DNA of 64,000 nucleotides, from positions 1-64,000 of the forward strand of contig NZ_AXVJ01000062.1 of assembly GCF_000482465.1 (NCBI RefSeq). Reading direction: 5' to 3'. Each line of letters begins with the position of its first letter. The stretch's first letter is position 1. The DNA is from Runella limosa DSM 17973. GTDB lineage: Bacteria > Bacteroidota > Bacteroidia > Cytophagales > Spirosomataceae. A program made the translations under genes and the position numbers. The notes beneath the pieces were generated by a model that saw nothing but the letters and a program-made list of their open reading frames with translations, did no database searches and was not told where the DNA came from. Below, in pieces: positions 16,190-25,506 of the stretch.

Positions 16190-17311
16190 CTAATGGCAAC
16201 CTTTGGAGTAAATAACAATTTGAGCATCAATGGTTTCTGAGGTAGCGTCTATTGCCTGGCAAATCAATTTGATTTTTTGGGCGAGGGATTCTTCCGAAAG
16301 CGAAGCCGTGAGGGTGCAAGAGGAGAGAAGCTCGGCATCATAGACAATATTGACGCCATAGGCTTTTTCAATGAGCTCTAACACCTGCGGAACGGGCGCT
16401 TCTTCAAACTCGAATGCAGGCAGGGGTATAGGCTGGGCCAAGAGCTGGGGCTCGGGTACCAAGGCCCGCGCCAGTCGAAGTTCTTGCCGATTGAGCGTAA
16501 TTTGTTGGTTAGGAGTCAATACAATTCCTTCTAATTCGCGGTTGCTCAATTTTTGGGCTTTTGAGGGGTCGTTTTGGGTAAATACCGATACTTTCCCCGT
16601 CTTTACTTGGACTTCAACTTGCTTGTCGTTGGGGTAGGCTTGTACCACAAAACTGGTGCCTAAGACTTTGGTGACAAGCTCGTTGGCATACACAAAAAAT
16701 GGCGAATTTGGCTGTTTTTTGACCTCAAAAAAGGCTTTCCCCGACAAATAAACGCTGCGATTCTTTTTTCCAAAAAAATTATCAAAACTCAAACGACTTT
16801 TGGCAAAAAGGGTGACTTGCGAGCCGTCAGGAAGCTGAAAATGAAGAGGTTTGTCGCCTTGGTTTACCTTCTCAATTTTTGATTCATCGAGGGTCGCCAC
16901 GTAGGCTTGGTAGGGTTGAGTGCGGCGTTGAAATGACTGCTGTCCCCACCAGCCGATACCTATCAAACTTATCACACTGGCTGCTGCCACGTACCGAATC
17001 CACGGCTGATTCCAGAGCGAGCGAATGGGCGCTTCCTCTTCGTCATGCAGTCGGTTGGTAGCCTGAATGCGCGACAACAACATCGCTTCTGTTTCGGGGG
17101 TGAGGTAGGTACGGGTATAGTCATTCAATCCCAAACGCACGGCTTCGAGCAACCGCACTGCTTTGTTCCATTCTTCTTGTTGGGACGGGTTTTCAGAAAG
17201 CCAGCGATTCCACCAGTCGATTGAAGCAGGGGTGGGGGTAAGTTGGTGCTTTAAAAAAGCATCGTCGATGACAAAATCTGCTGCCGAGTAAAAAGCGTAT
17301 TGGTTTGGCAC
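16190..17311 (-). CDS. FecR-family anti-sigma factor
   Basis: The 373-residue protein has an N-terminal cytoplasmic segment with a conserved Trp pair (IDWWNRWLSENPSQQEEWNKA), one membrane helix (YVAAASVISLIGIGWWG, about residues 108-125), and a periplasmic FecR domain (HFQLPDGSQVTLFAKSRLSF, GKAFFEVKKQPNSPFFVY, VKVLGTSFVV). The C-terminal DUF4974-like part (FEFEEAPVPQVLELIEKAYG) is STN-like and would touch the receptor. It relays substrate binding by SusC to the sigma factor encoded 48 bases upstream. Confidence 0.93.
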   Translation of the reverse strand: MPNQYAFYSAADFVIDDAFLKHQLTPTPASIDWWNRWLSENPSQQEEWNKAVRLLEAVRLGLNDYTRTYLTPETEAMLLSRIQATNRLHDEEEAPIRSLWNQPWIRYVAAASVISLIGIGWWGQQSFQRRTQPYQAYVATLDESKIEKVNQGDKPLHFQLPDGSQVTLFAKSRLSFDNFFGKKNRSVYLSGKAFFEVKKQPNSPFFVYANELVTKVLGTSFVVQAYPNDKQVEVQVKTGKVSVFTQNDPSKAQKLSNRELEGIVLTPNQQITLNRQELRLARALVPEPQLLAQPIPLPAFEFEEAPVPQVLELIEKAYGVNIVYDAELLSSCTLTASLSEESLAQKIKLICQAIDATSETIDAQIVIYSKGCH

Positions 17312-17359
17312 AGTGTTTAGGATTTTTGTCCGTAGATGACCAATCTCTCGCTTCTATAC

Positions 17360-17956
17360 TCACTTACTGCTAAAAAAATCTTGAAAAAGATAAAAAAGGG
17401 AGGGAAGTAGCCAACTTCTTAATTTTTCGACAGCTCTAAAGACCAGATTTTGAGCAGATTGCCGATTCATGGAGAGGAGTTCGGCGATTTGGGTGTATTC
17501 CATGTTTTCTACAAAACGTAGTCGTATGGCTTCCTGCTGGCGCGGGGGGAGCTGGCTAACAAGGCGTTTGATTAACTGTTCCCGATCAAAAGACTCCTCT
17601 TCTTGCATCAGGAGTTCATCGCTCGAAGGTTCGGCCCAGAGGTCATCAAAATCGGGTTGAGAAACAAACAAATGCGGGCGCTCGTGGCGTTTGAGAAGGT
17701 GTAATATGCGGGTTTTGAGGGATTTGAGCAGGTAGTACCGTACGTTTTCTGGAACCGTAAGGCGTGTTTTTTTTGCCCAAATTTCGGCAAATACATCGTG
17801 AATACAATCCAAGACAAAAGCTTCAGAAACAGGCACTAAACTAAGTCCATAACGGTACATGGCTCTGACGTGGAGGCGATAAAGCTGGGTGTATGCGTCG
17901 TCGTCACCTTGCTGAAAATCCTGCCAAAGTTGTTGCTCGTCGATGGGGGTATCCAT
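17360..17956 (-). CDS. ECF RNA polymerase sigma factor
   Basis: The 198-residue protein has sigma region 2 (AYTQLYRLHVRAMYRYGLSL, DCIHDVFAEIWAKK) and region 4 (LPPRQQEAIRLRFVENMEY, then the HTH IAELLSMNRQSAQNLVFRAV). It is the regulator of the downstream FecR-SusC-SusD genes and is expected to be held by the FecR protein until ligand is sensed. A 14-bp inverted repeat at 17981-18028 lies just upstream of its start and may control it. Confidence 0.93.
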   Translation of the reverse strand: MDTPIDEQQLWQDFQQGDDDAYTQLYRLHVRAMYRYGLSLVPVSEAFVLDCIHDVFAEIWAKKTRLTVPENVRYYLLKSLKTRILHLLKRHERPHLFVSQPDFDDLWAEPSSDELLMQEEESFDREQLIKRLVSQLPPRQQEAIRLRFVENMEYTQIAELLSMNRQSAQNLVFRAVEKLRSWLLPSLFYLFQDFFSSK

Positions 17957-17980
17957 GTTAATTCTTTGGGTAAGGAAATG

Positions 17981-18028
17981 GACTAGCCGCTGAGGTACGG
18001 GTTTTAATCGTCGTCTCAGTGGCTAGTC
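17981..18028. repeat. 14-bp inverted repeat between PIG-L and sigma genes
   Basis: GACTAGCCGCTGAG pairs with CTCAGTGGCTAGTC, with one G-T mismatch and a 20-base loop. It lies 16 bases after the PIG-L stop and 24 bases before the sigma start. No T-run follows on the minus strand, so it could be a weak terminator, an mRNA stabiliser or an operator. Confidence 0.6.
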
Positions 18029-18043
18029 AATCCTGTCATTGGG

Positions 18044-20539
18044 TTACTTTTTTCCCAACGAAATCATATTGGCAAACAAACGATAAGCACCAGGTACGCC
18101 CGCGGGTAATTCGCGGAAAAATACGATGCCTGTGTAAATGAAGTGGCCTTTTCCGTATTGGGTATAAATCAAACTTCCCTCTTTGGCTGCTTCGCCTGTG
18201 TCATTGGCCGAGAAAAGTGGTACGTAGTTTTTGTCCCACTCTACGGCAAAATAAATTCCGCGTTCTTGTATCCAGCCTTCAAAATCTTTGGTTGTTATTT
18301 TATTAGGTGTATTCAAAATCGGGTGAGCAGGCTGTAAAATCCGCATTTCGGCATCTTCTTCCGTCACGCGGTCGCGGCCAACTTTGAAGGGATACGGTCC
18401 CATTTCTTGTACTTTCAGCGTATTCCCAAAACCACCCGCCGTCACGTATTGAACCACCATTGTACCACCATTTTTGACGTATTCCATCAGTTTTGGTTGA
18501 AAATACTTGATGCGCTCTTCGGTGTTGTAAGCTCGTACCCCTACGACGATGGCATCATACACTGACAAGTTTTTGTTGAGTGCTCCTTCATCGAGCAACG
18601 TCACTTGGCAGCCCATTTGGCGGAGCGCCGCAGGAACTTCGTCGCCAGCCCCCGCAATGTACCCAATGTTTTTTGCCTTGTTTTTGATGTCCAATTTTAC
18701 CAAAGCGGTTGTAGCACTTGGATAAATGGTTTGGGTAGGAATGTGCTTGTATTCGACCGAACGAAGGCTGTACGAATTTTCGCCGTTGTCAGTCTTGGTA
18801 ATTACTTTGAGCTTGACGTCACTTTGCTGCGCCGATGGAAACACTTTGACCGAAACCGTTTGCTCTTGGTATTTGTCGCGGATTTCAAACGGCAATTGCA
18901 TGGGTTCTACGCGCCAGCCCGTGGGTACGTCAAACGTCAACGTGCCTTTGACATTGGCGCGGTGGGCTTTTACTACGATGTCCACCGTTTTGGGTTGATT
19001 GTCAGCAAAAACATAGACTTTTTCCGAAACGTTTGCGGTGGCTTCGGGGCGAATTTCAAACGGTCGATAGACTTCGCCGTCCACGGGATCGGTTGATTTA
19101 AAGACCCACGGTTTGGTAAAGGTGAATTTTTGCCCACTGATTTCAAAGGTAAAGGCCGTTTGAAGCGTAGGAATGTTTTCGGGGGTTGATAATTTCGATT
19201 GGTCGTCGATTTGGAATGCCCCGTTTTTGATGGGTTTGACCAACCAATAAGGCTGGCTTATGGGTGTGTTGGCAGGTACAGTAGGCGCAAATGAAAATAC
19301 CGAAAGCTCATTGTTTTTCATTTCCAACGTCATGGTTGTGTCTTTTGATGCCCCAACAAACTGCAAACGCGTTAGTTTGATGGGAAAATCGCTGCGCTTC
19401 ACCACGCTAACTTTCAGCGGTGCGCGGTCGCCCACGGCTACAGCATAATCCGTCGGATTTGTTTCAAACCAAAGGCCAAGGCAATTTTGAAGCAATACTT
19501 CCACTTCGGCCTTTTTTTGCTGTACATACAGGTTTTTGGCGTCGAGTTTGCCCAATTCTTCGTAAATTTTCACCAAAACAGGCACCGACGACGCGGGGTA
19601 ACTCACGTTGTAATTGCGGATGGCTTGGTCAATGAGCTGGGCTACTTGCTCGCTGCCTTTGACGCGGCTCCAAGTAAGATCAACGCCATCAAATACGTCT
19701 TTTTCGGCAGGGACGCCATCTTTGTGAAGCATAAAATCGACGCGGGCATTGCGGTTGGCGCCCGAACCAAACCCTTGGCTTTTGTGCGAACTGCGGCTTT
19801 CTGCGGCAATTTCGGCGTGCGATTTTCCAATAAGTGGGTTATAACCGCCAATGTCCACCGTGATGAATGAGCCTTTGTCGGTAGGTTTTTGGTTGTTAAA
19901 GCCTGGAGAAAACGAGTTCCAAACGATGCGCTTGGGTTGCCAAGTTTGTACTTCTTTGAGCTGCTCAGGGAATTTGGTGGGGTCGTTAGCCATTTTAAAG
20001 GCGATTTCGGCCAAAAATGCCGAAGAGTTGTGGTGACCGTGTCCCGCGCGGGCATCAGGTGGAAAGCGCGTAATAAGTACGTCGGGCTGGTTTTTACGAA
20101 TGTGATATACGACATCCGACAGCACGTTGTTTTCACCCCAAAACTTCAGGGTTTCTTCGCGGGTTTTGGAAAATCCAAAATCGTATGCGCGCGAGAAAAG
20201 CTGCTCTGCGCCGTCAATCCGACGGGCGGCCAACAGCTCTTGCGTACGAATAATACCGATGTACTCGCCTTGTTCGGGGCCGATGAGGTTTTGGCCACCA
20301 TCGCCACGGGTGAGGGCAAGGTACTGCGTTTTAACAAGCCTTTCTTTGGATAAATAGGTGAGTAAGAGGGTGTTTTCGTCGTCGGGGTGGGCAGCAATGT
20401 GCATGGCACTGCCTACGACGTTCAGTTTTTTTAGGTTCAGTAAAATTTCACTCGATGTGAGGGGCTTTACTTGGGCGTGGATGAAGTGACAAATTGTGGT
20501 AAGCAACAAGCAATGAAAAAGAAATAGGGGTTTTCTCAT
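18044..20539 (-). CDS. large PIG-L/LmbE-family deacetylase, exported
   Basis: The 831-residue protein has a signal peptide (LFLFHCLLLTTICHFIHA). The N-terminal 300 residues form a PIG-L zinc deacetylase: metal and catalytic motif AHPDDENTLLL, GDGGQNLIG, and the second metal site GHGHHNSS. These enzymes remove N-acetyl groups from GlcNAc-like sugars. The following 300 residues are beta-rich (Ig-like, for example TVDIVVKAHRANVKGTLTFD), and the last 200 look like a class I amidotransferase-like domain (YDAIVVGVRAYNTEERIKYF, GKGHFIYTGIVFFRELPAG). It precedes the sigma-FecR-SusCD genes on the same strand and may act on the imported substrate. Confidence 0.88.
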   Translation of the reverse strand: MRKPLFLFHCLLLTTICHFIHAQVKPLTSSEILLNLKKLNVVGSAMHIAAHPDDENTLLLTYLSKERLVKTQYLALTRGDGGQNLIGPEQGEYIGIIRTQELLAARRIDGAEQLFSRAYDFGFSKTREETLKFWGENNVLSDVVYHIRKNQPDVLITRFPPDARAGHGHHNSSAFLAEIAFKMANDPTKFPEQLKEVQTWQPKRIVWNSFSPGFNNQKPTDKGSFITVDIGGYNPLIGKSHAEIAAESRSSHKSQGFGSGANRNARVDFMLHKDGVPAEKDVFDGVDLTWSRVKGSEQVAQLIDQAIRNYNVSYPASSVPVLVKIYEELGKLDAKNLYVQQKKAEVEVLLQNCLGLWFETNPTDYAVAVGDRAPLKVSVVKRSDFPIKLTRLQFVGASKDTTMTLEMKNNELSVFSFAPTVPANTPISQPYWLVKPIKNGAFQIDDQSKLSTPENIPTLQTAFTFEISGQKFTFTKPWVFKSTDPVDGEVYRPFEIRPEATANVSEKVYVFADNQPKTVDIVVKAHRANVKGTLTFDVPTGWRVEPMQLPFEIRDKYQEQTVSVKVFPSAQQSDVKLKVITKTDNGENSYSLRSVEYKHIPTQTIYPSATTALVKLDIKNKAKNIGYIAGAGDEVPAALRQMGCQVTLLDEGALNKNLSVYDAIVVGVRAYNTEERIKYFQPKLMEYVKNGGTMVVQYVTAGGFGNTLKVQEMGPYPFKVGRDRVTEEDAEMRILQPAHPILNTPNKITTKDFEGWIQERGIYFAVEWDKNYVPLFSANDTGEAAKEGSLIYTQYGKGHFIYTGIVFFRELPAGVPGAYRLFANMISLGKK

Positions 20540-20566
20540 GGTTTAGACGGTTTGCGAGTATTTTGA

Positions 20567-20574
20567 CAAAACTA
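20567..20574 (-). promoter_or_regulatory. -7 box for the PIG-L gene
   Basis: Read on the minus strand the sequence is TAGTTTTG, a match to TAnnTTTG, 27 bases upstream of the start at 20539. Confidence 0.45.
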
Positions 20575-20688
20575 CAAAATCTAAAGAAAATGTAACAATG
20601 TGGCGGATGAGTTTTGCGCTGCGGCTGCGCGTAGGGTTTTCTAATGCTGTTCTAATTTGGTTGTAACATTATTCTAAGGCACAAACCT

Positions 20689-20696
20689 TACATTTG
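20689..20696 (+). promoter_or_regulatory. -7 box for the TerB-like gene
   Basis: TACATTTG matches TAnnTTTG, 25 bases upstream of the ATG at 20722. No clear -33 TTTG lies at the usual distance. Confidence 0.45.
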
Positions 20697-20721
20697 TCTT
20701 CTAACAAAAAGATACAACGGT

Positions 20722-21084
20722 ATGGAAGCACTATCACCACTATTATATTCAGGACTTGGATGTATTATCTACGCACTCATTAAGGTGGATGGACGTATTC
20801 AGTCGGAAGAGTCATTAAATGCCCGTTTGATTTTGTTGGATCAGGGGCCTTTGGGGGTTCAAGCGGTTCATTCTTTTCAACTTTGTGAGCATTACCGAAA
20901 ATCAGTTGATGAGGCGTATCGTTCGGCAATGAATTATTTTGTTTCACATAAAAAAGAGCTGAACCATGAGGTGAAGCAGTACTTTATTGGTGTGATGAAA
21001 AAAATTGTTAAATCGGATAACCGAGTGACGAAGGAAGAAATTGAATTTTTGAAGAAATTTAGGGAAGATTTGCACAATATTTAA
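20722..21084 (+). CDS. TerB-like small helical protein
   Basis: The 120-residue protein is all-helical and carries the duplicated acidic signature of TerB/DjlA-N-like domains: IIYALIKVDGRIQSEES near the start and MKKIVKSDNRVTKEEIEFL near the end, each with a D-x-R/N-hydrophobic loop followed by E. TerB-like proteins bind metal and often act in stress or envelope responses. It is cytosolic and lies 36 bases before an OmpR-type regulator on the same strand, so it may belong to that operon. Function inferred from pattern only. Confidence 0.6.
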   Translation: MEALSPLLYSGLGCIIYALIKVDGRIQSEESLNARLILLDQGPLGVQAVHSFQLCEHYRKSVDEAYRSAMNYFVSHKKELNHEVKQYFIGVMKKIVKSDNRVTKEEIEFLKKFREDLHNI

Positions 21085-21120
21085 GCAAACAAATAAGGGG
21101 TCAAATTTGTATGTAAGGTT

Positions 21121-21813
21121 ATGGATATTAAACCACACCTTCTCTTGGTAGAAGATGAAGCAAAAGTTGCGGCTTTTATTAAGAAAGGACTTGAAAAACA
21201 CAGTTTTGCCGTCGAAATAGCGGAAGACGGCCGCGCGGGTCAGCAGTTTTTTGACCAAAGTAGCTACGATTTGCTCATTTTGGATGTGAATTTGCCCCAC
21301 ATGGATGGGGTAGAATTGGCGACGTATGTGCGCACAAAAAATCCAGATGTCCCGATTCTCATGCTGACAGCGCTTGATACCACCGCCGATAAACTGGCAG
21401 GGTTTGACGCGGGGGTAGATGACTATCTTGTAAAACCATTTGATTTCATGGAGCTCGTCGCGCGGTTGCGGGCTTTGCTCAAACGTTCTCAGAAATCAAA
21501 CGAACAACCGACAAATCGACTAAAAGTTGCTGATTTAGAGTTGGATTTGGATCAAAAACTGGCACTTCGCGGAGGAAATACGATTGAACTTACCGCCAAA
21601 GAATTTGCTTTGTTGGAGTATTTGATGCGAAACCGTGGGCGGGTTGTTTCAAAAATGGACATTGCCGAGCAGGTTTGGGACATTGATTTTGATACAGGGA
21701 CTAACTTTATCGAAGTGTATATCAATTATTTACGCAAAAAAATTGACAAAGAATCTCCCACTAAACTCATTCATACCGTCGTAGGAATGGGTTATACTTT
21801 GAAAGAAAAATGA
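21121..21813 (+). CDS. OmpR/PhoB-family response regulator
   Basis: The 230-residue protein has a receiver domain with E11-D12, phosphoacceptor Asp55 (YDLLILDVNLPHMDG), the MLTALD Thr and Lys in YLVKPFDF, and a C-terminal winged helix (LTAKEFALLEYLMRNRGRV, FIEVYINYLRKKID, HTVVGMGYTLKE). Its stop overlaps the start of the kinase gene by 4 bases (ATGA), so the two are translationally coupled. The likely targets are not evident in the window. Confidence 0.95.
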   Translation: MDIKPHLLLVEDEAKVAAFIKKGLEKHSFAVEIAEDGRAGQQFFDQSSYDLLILDVNLPHMDGVELATYVRTKNPDVPILMLTALDTTADKLAGFDAGVDDYLVKPFDFMELVARLRALLKRSQKSNEQPTNRLKVADLELDLDQKLALRGGNTIELTAKEFALLEYLMRNRGRVVSKMDIAEQVWDIDFDTGTNFIEVYINYLRKKIDKESPTKLIHTVVGMGYTLKEK

Positions 21814-23177
21814 CCATCCGTGGGCGTCTGACGCTTCTCTTTACGGCCGTAGTTTCTGCGCTGTTGTTGGTGTTTTGTGTGGTTATTTATTTGTTGTCGG
21901 AGCGGCATCGCAGCAATGAGTTTTACGAACGACTCAAGGTCGAAGCTACCACGTCGGCTCAATTACTCTTTGGGACGGAAACGGTTAGTTTAGAGCTTTT
22001 TAAGCTATTGGATAAAAACCATTTAACCGTTTTGACGGAGGAGGAAATTATCATTTACAACGACCGAGATTCGCTGGTGTACGAAAGTGGCACCGATTAT
22101 TTGCAGGTGACAAAAGCGCTTTTGCAGCAGGTTCGGGAAGAAAAAGAGGTTCGTTGGGTGCAAAAGGGGCGTGAAGTGGTTGGGGTTTTGTTTGTAGATC
22201 GACATAACCACCTTGTCGTGCTTGCTTCGGGCATTGATATTTATGGGTTTAGCAAAAACCGTAATTTGCTTTTGGTGCTTGGGCTGGGCTGGTTGTTGGC
22301 AAGTTTTGTGGTGTTTTTTGTGGGTTGGGTATATGCTTATCGTGCCTTGCTACCGCTAAAAAAACTCATCGGAAGGGTAGATCAAATTTCGGCCAATCGG
22401 CTGGATTTACGGGTAGATGTGGCCAATAAACAAGATGAGATTGGGCAATTGGCCGTGCGTTTTAATCGGATGTTGGATCGGTTGGAAGAGGGTTTTAAAC
22501 TGCAACGGGCTTTTGTATCGAATGCCTCCCACGAGCTTAGAACGCCCCTGACGGCAATTACGGGGCAGATAGAAGTGGCGCTGATGGACGAAGACCCCAA
22601 GGAATGGCAAGAGACGTTGATGTCGGTATTGGAAGATGTGCGTCAGCTCAACCAACTTTCCAATGGGTTGTTAGCGTTGGCCAAAGTGAGCATGGAGGAA
22701 TCGGTGGTGAAATTTGAAAAAGTACCGATTGATGAGATATTTTGGCAGGTTCGTAGTGAGTTGTTGAAGGTCTATCCGCATTATACGGTGAAAGTGGACT
22801 TGAGCGAATTTTCAGAAACAAACTCCCATTTTGTGGTTGAAGGTAACGAAGCCTTGCTCAAAATTGCGTTGGTCAATTTGGTAGAAAATGGGTGTAAATT
22901 TTCCCCAAATCATACCGTTTCAGTTCGTTTTCAGGCACTAAGAAATACAATTGAATTGCATTTTCATAACATTGGCCCACCCATTACCCAAACCGAATTG
23001 CCTACTATTTTTAAGCCTTTTCGGCGGGGAATCAATGCCCGAAATATCAATGGACACGGTATTGGTTTGCCGCTGACTGAGCGGATTGTTTTGCTTCACT
23101 ACGGTCACTTGCAGGTATATTCTACCCTTGAGGAGGGGACAACGTTTATTATGACGCTGCCGTTTCGGGCGGGCTAG
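21810..23177 (+). CDS. membrane sensor histidine kinase (HisKA type)
   Basis: The 455-residue protein has two membrane helices (LLFTAVVSALLLVFCVVIYL near 10-30 and LLLVLGLGWLLASFVVFFVG near 150-175) around a periplasmic sensor of about 120 residues, then a HAMP domain (LPLKKLIGRVDQISANRLD), HisKA with His241 (SNASHELRTPLTAI) and an HATPase with N box LVNLVENGCKFS and G box GHGIGLPLTERIV. It pairs with the OmpR-type regulator just upstream. The gene ends at an unusually long perfect hairpin. Confidence 0.95.
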   Translation: MTIRGRLTLLFTAVVSALLLVFCVVIYLLSERHRSNEFYERLKVEATTSAQLLFGTETVSLELFKLLDKNHLTVLTEEEIIIYNDRDSLVYESGTDYLQVTKALLQQVREEKEVRWVQKGREVVGVLFVDRHNHLVVLASGIDIYGFSKNRNLLLVLGLGWLLASFVVFFVGWVYAYRALLPLKKLIGRVDQISANRLDLRVDVANKQDEIGQLAVRFNRMLDRLEEGFKLQRAFVSNASHELRTPLTAITGQIEVALMDEDPKEWQETLMSVLEDVRQLNQLSNGLLALAKVSMEESVVKFEKVPIDEIFWQVRSELLKVYPHYTVKVDLSEFSETNSHFVVEGNEALLKIALVNLVENGCKFSPNHTVSVRFQALRNTIELHFHNIGPPITQTELPTIFKPFRRGINARNINGHGIGLPLTERIVLLHYGHLQVYSTLEEGTTFIMTLPFRAG

Positions 23178-23199
23178 TTTTTCTTATATATATAGCTAC

Positions 23200-23260
23200 T
23201 AGGTTAAACGCATCAAAAAAGTAGCCTCAGCGAGGCTACTTTTTTGATGCGTTTAACCTG
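23200..23260. terminator. 28-bp-stem bidirectional terminator
   Basis: The arms 23201-23228 and 23232-23259 are perfect reverse complements, leaving a 3-base loop (AGC). The stem contains an A6/T6 run, so each strand presents a GC-rich inner stem followed by T6. It separates the convergent kinase and immunophilin genes. Confidence 0.9.
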
Positions 23261-23284
23261 TATGGTTGCAAAGTGGTTGCAGTA

Positions 23285-24256
23285 TTACCCTACTTTCACC
23301 AATTCCGTCTCAAAAATGAGCGTAGCTTTGGCGGGGATTGGCCCGTAACCATTTTTACCGTAGCCAAGTTGGTAAGGAATCAAAAGCGTATATTTGGCGC
23401 CTTCCTTCATCAAGGCAATACCTTCGTCCCAACCTTTGATGACGCGGCCTTCGCCCAAACGAAAATCAATGGGTTGACGGCGTGAATGCGACGAGTCAAA
23501 CACTTGGCCGTTTTGGAAAGAGCCTGTGTAGTGTACCGAAACGTTTTTACCAGCTACAGCTTCTTTTCCCGTTCCCTCATTGTTTACGACGTATCCAAGA
23601 CCAGAGGCGGTAAATTGTGCCGTTGGGTAGTTGGCCAATGCCCATTGCTTGAAGGTTTCTACTTCTGCTTTTTCTGCTTCTTTTTGTTTTTCCGCAAGTT
23701 GGCCAATGTGGGCATCAAGTGCAGCTTTGTCGGCCTTAAAAGCTTGGGCTTTTTCGCCTTGACGAACAATTTTTACGGCATTGATGGCATCGTTGGTTTT
23801 CATTTGATTGACCACTTCTTGTCCATCAAGTACGAAACCAAAAACGGTATGTTTGCCGTCGAGCCAAGGAGTTGGCACGTGCGTGATAAAAAACTGACTA
23901 CCGTTGGTGCCTGGGCCAGCGTTTGCCATCGACAATACGCCTGGACGGTCGTGGCGTAATGTGGCATCAATTTCGTCGGGAAAACGGTAGCCTGGGCCGC
24001 CAGAGCCAGTGCCTTGTGGATCGCCACCTTGAACCATAAAATCGGAGCTATCGCCGTTGATTTTACTGATAACACGGTGAAATTTAAGCCCGTCGTAAAA
24101 TGGCTGTCCCAACGGTTTGGCGCTGTTTTCCATTGTTCCCTCGGCCAATCCTACAAAATTGGCTACCGTCATGGGGCATTTTTCGTACAATAACTCTACG
24201 GTAATTTCGCCCTTTGCGGTGTCGAATATGGCGTAGATTCCTTCTTTTTCAGTCAT
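23285..24256 (-). CDS. dual immunophilin: cyclophilin fused to FKBP
   Basis: The 323-residue protein joins two unrelated peptidyl-prolyl isomerases. Residues 5-165 are a cyclophilin ([42 protein letters not shown]); residues 225-323 are an FKBP ([51 protein letters not shown]), with a charged helical linker ([18 protein letters not shown]). Fusions in this order are known as CFBP dual-family immunophilins. There is no signal peptide, so it is a cytosolic folding catalyst. Last of the minus-strand genes before the long terminator. Confidence 0.93.
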   Translation of the reverse strand: MTEKEGIYAIFDTAKGEITVELLYEKCPMTVANFVGLAEGTMENSAKPLGQPFYDGLKFHRVISKINGDSSDFMVQGGDPQGTGSGGPGYRFPDEIDATLRHDRPGVLSMANAGPGTNGSQFFITHVPTPWLDGKHTVFGFVLDGQEVVNQMKTNDAINAVKIVRQGEKAQAFKADKAALDAHIGQLAEKQKEAEKAEVETFKQWALANYPTAQFTASGLGYVVNNEGTGKEAVAGKNVSVHYTGSFQNGQVFDSSHSRRQPIDFRLGEGRVIKGWDEGIALMKEGAKYTLLIPYQLGYGKNGYGPIPAKATLIFETELVKVG

Positions 24257-24330
24257 TTATTTAATCGAAAAGTTAATAATGTCAAAAGCAAGAATTGCGG
24301 GGCAAAGTTCCGAAAAATGCGCATTTATAC

Positions 24331-25473
24331 CTAGTTTAACTTCTCAAGCAAGCTTTGTCCGATCAATTTTGCCGAAGTACGAACGGCAATGGTAAAGCCA
24401 AAGAACGGCCCAAAATCCTGCCCAGCCATTAAACTGGTGAAATAAAGGCCAGGGATATTGCTTTGAAAATGAGCATCTAAACACGGAAAACCGTTGGTGC
24501 AATGAAGCGACGCCAGCAGGTTGGGGTGTAGAAAAGGCAATTGGCTTGTTTCTACTTTGTAGCCCGTTGCCGTAATTACGTGGTCAACCTCGATTTCTTC
24601 GCCCGAACTTAATTGGATTTTTAACGAATTTTGTGGCGTAACTTCTGTACTAATCAGTTGTGTTTGAGGGTGTAATGTTACGTTGTCTTGATGAATCCGT
24701 GCATCGAGCCAAGGTTCTAACTTTAATCGACCTTCTGCCCACAAACGATACCGATATTCTTCTTTGCCTTCGGGAGAAAGTTCTCGAAACCACGTTGGGT
24801 GATTGCCAATGGTGTTGACAACGTCCATTACCCAGCCCCAGTGTGCTTCGGAAAATTTGGGGGTTTCGTGGCGGTAACTGACGTGAACTTGGGCAGTTCC
24901 TTTTTCACGAAGGAGGGCTGTCCACTCAAACGCACTTTGTCGTCCGCCAATAATTAATACCCGTTTTCCTGAAAATGCCGCTAGGTCAACTGCGTAGCAG
25001 GTGTGTGAAAAAGACCCTTGGGGCAGCAGTTGTGCGATTTCGGTGGGAGTGAATGGGAAATAATAAAAACCGACAGCGACAACTACATGTTGGGCTTCTA
25101 GGACGTTTCCGTCGTCTAGTTTTACCAAAAAATAACCTTCTTTTTGTTGTAAATCAGTGACATACGCTTGGCGAATGGGGAGCGCAGTTTGCTGCATAAA
25201 CCACCGCACATATTCCAAATAGAAATCAAGAGCGATGGGCTCTACCTCCGCTACGGTCAGGCCACGTTTTTGTAGAAAAGCCTCCATCGTATGCTCGCCT
25301 TCAACATCGAGGTGCCAATCGCAACCTGAGCGTAAGAACATTCCTTCGGGCATGTTTTTCTCCCAAAATTCCATCGGCTTGCCGACTATCACGTGAGAAA
25401 CCCCTTGTTTTTTGAGGTGTGCAGAAAGGGTGAGGCCAAAAGGCCCCGCACCAATGATGAGCGTATGTAACAT
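24331..25473 (-). CDS. FAD/NAD(P)-dependent flavoprotein (monooxygenase-like)
   Basis: The 380-residue protein has a Rossmann FAD motif (LIIGAGPFGLTLSAHL), a second dinucleotide fold (KRVLIIGGRQSAFEWTALL) and the ATG motif HVITATGYKVET. This two-nucleotide layout is that of flavin-containing or lysine/ornithine N-hydroxylase-like monooxygenases and related pyridine nucleotide oxidoreductases. It is cytosolic. It starts 33 bases after the HAD gene stop and is probably co-transcribed; the substrate is unknown and a link to pectin use is doubtful. Confidence 0.82.
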   Translation of the reverse strand: MLHTLIIGAGPFGLTLSAHLKKQGVSHVIVGKPMEFWEKNMPEGMFLRSGCDWHLDVEGEHTMEAFLQKRGLTVAEVEPIALDFYLEYVRWFMQQTALPIRQAYVTDLQQKEGYFLVKLDDGNVLEAQHVVVAVGFYYFPFTPTEIAQLLPQGSFSHTCYAVDLAAFSGKRVLIIGGRQSAFEWTALLREKGTAQVHVSYRHETPKFSEAHWGWVMDVVNTIGNHPTWFRELSPEGKEEYRYRLWAEGRLKLEPWLDARIHQDNVTLHPQTQLISTEVTPQNSLKIQLSSGEEIEVDHVITATGYKVETSQLPFLHPNLLASLHCTNGFPCLDAHFQSNIPGLYFTSLMAGQDFGPFFGFTIAVRTSAKLIGQSLLEKLN

Positions 25474-25506
25474 TTGAGTACGAAGGTTTATCCCAAAAAG
25501 TACAAA

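Noticed and set aside
16144-16230. Earlier ATG for the first SusC gene
   Set aside because: It would overlap the FecR gene and precede a normal start and signal peptide.
18605-19096. 163-codon open frame opposite the PIG-L gene
   Set aside because: It is a shadow in GC-rich coding sequence; the opposite frame has clear PIG-L motifs and signal peptide.
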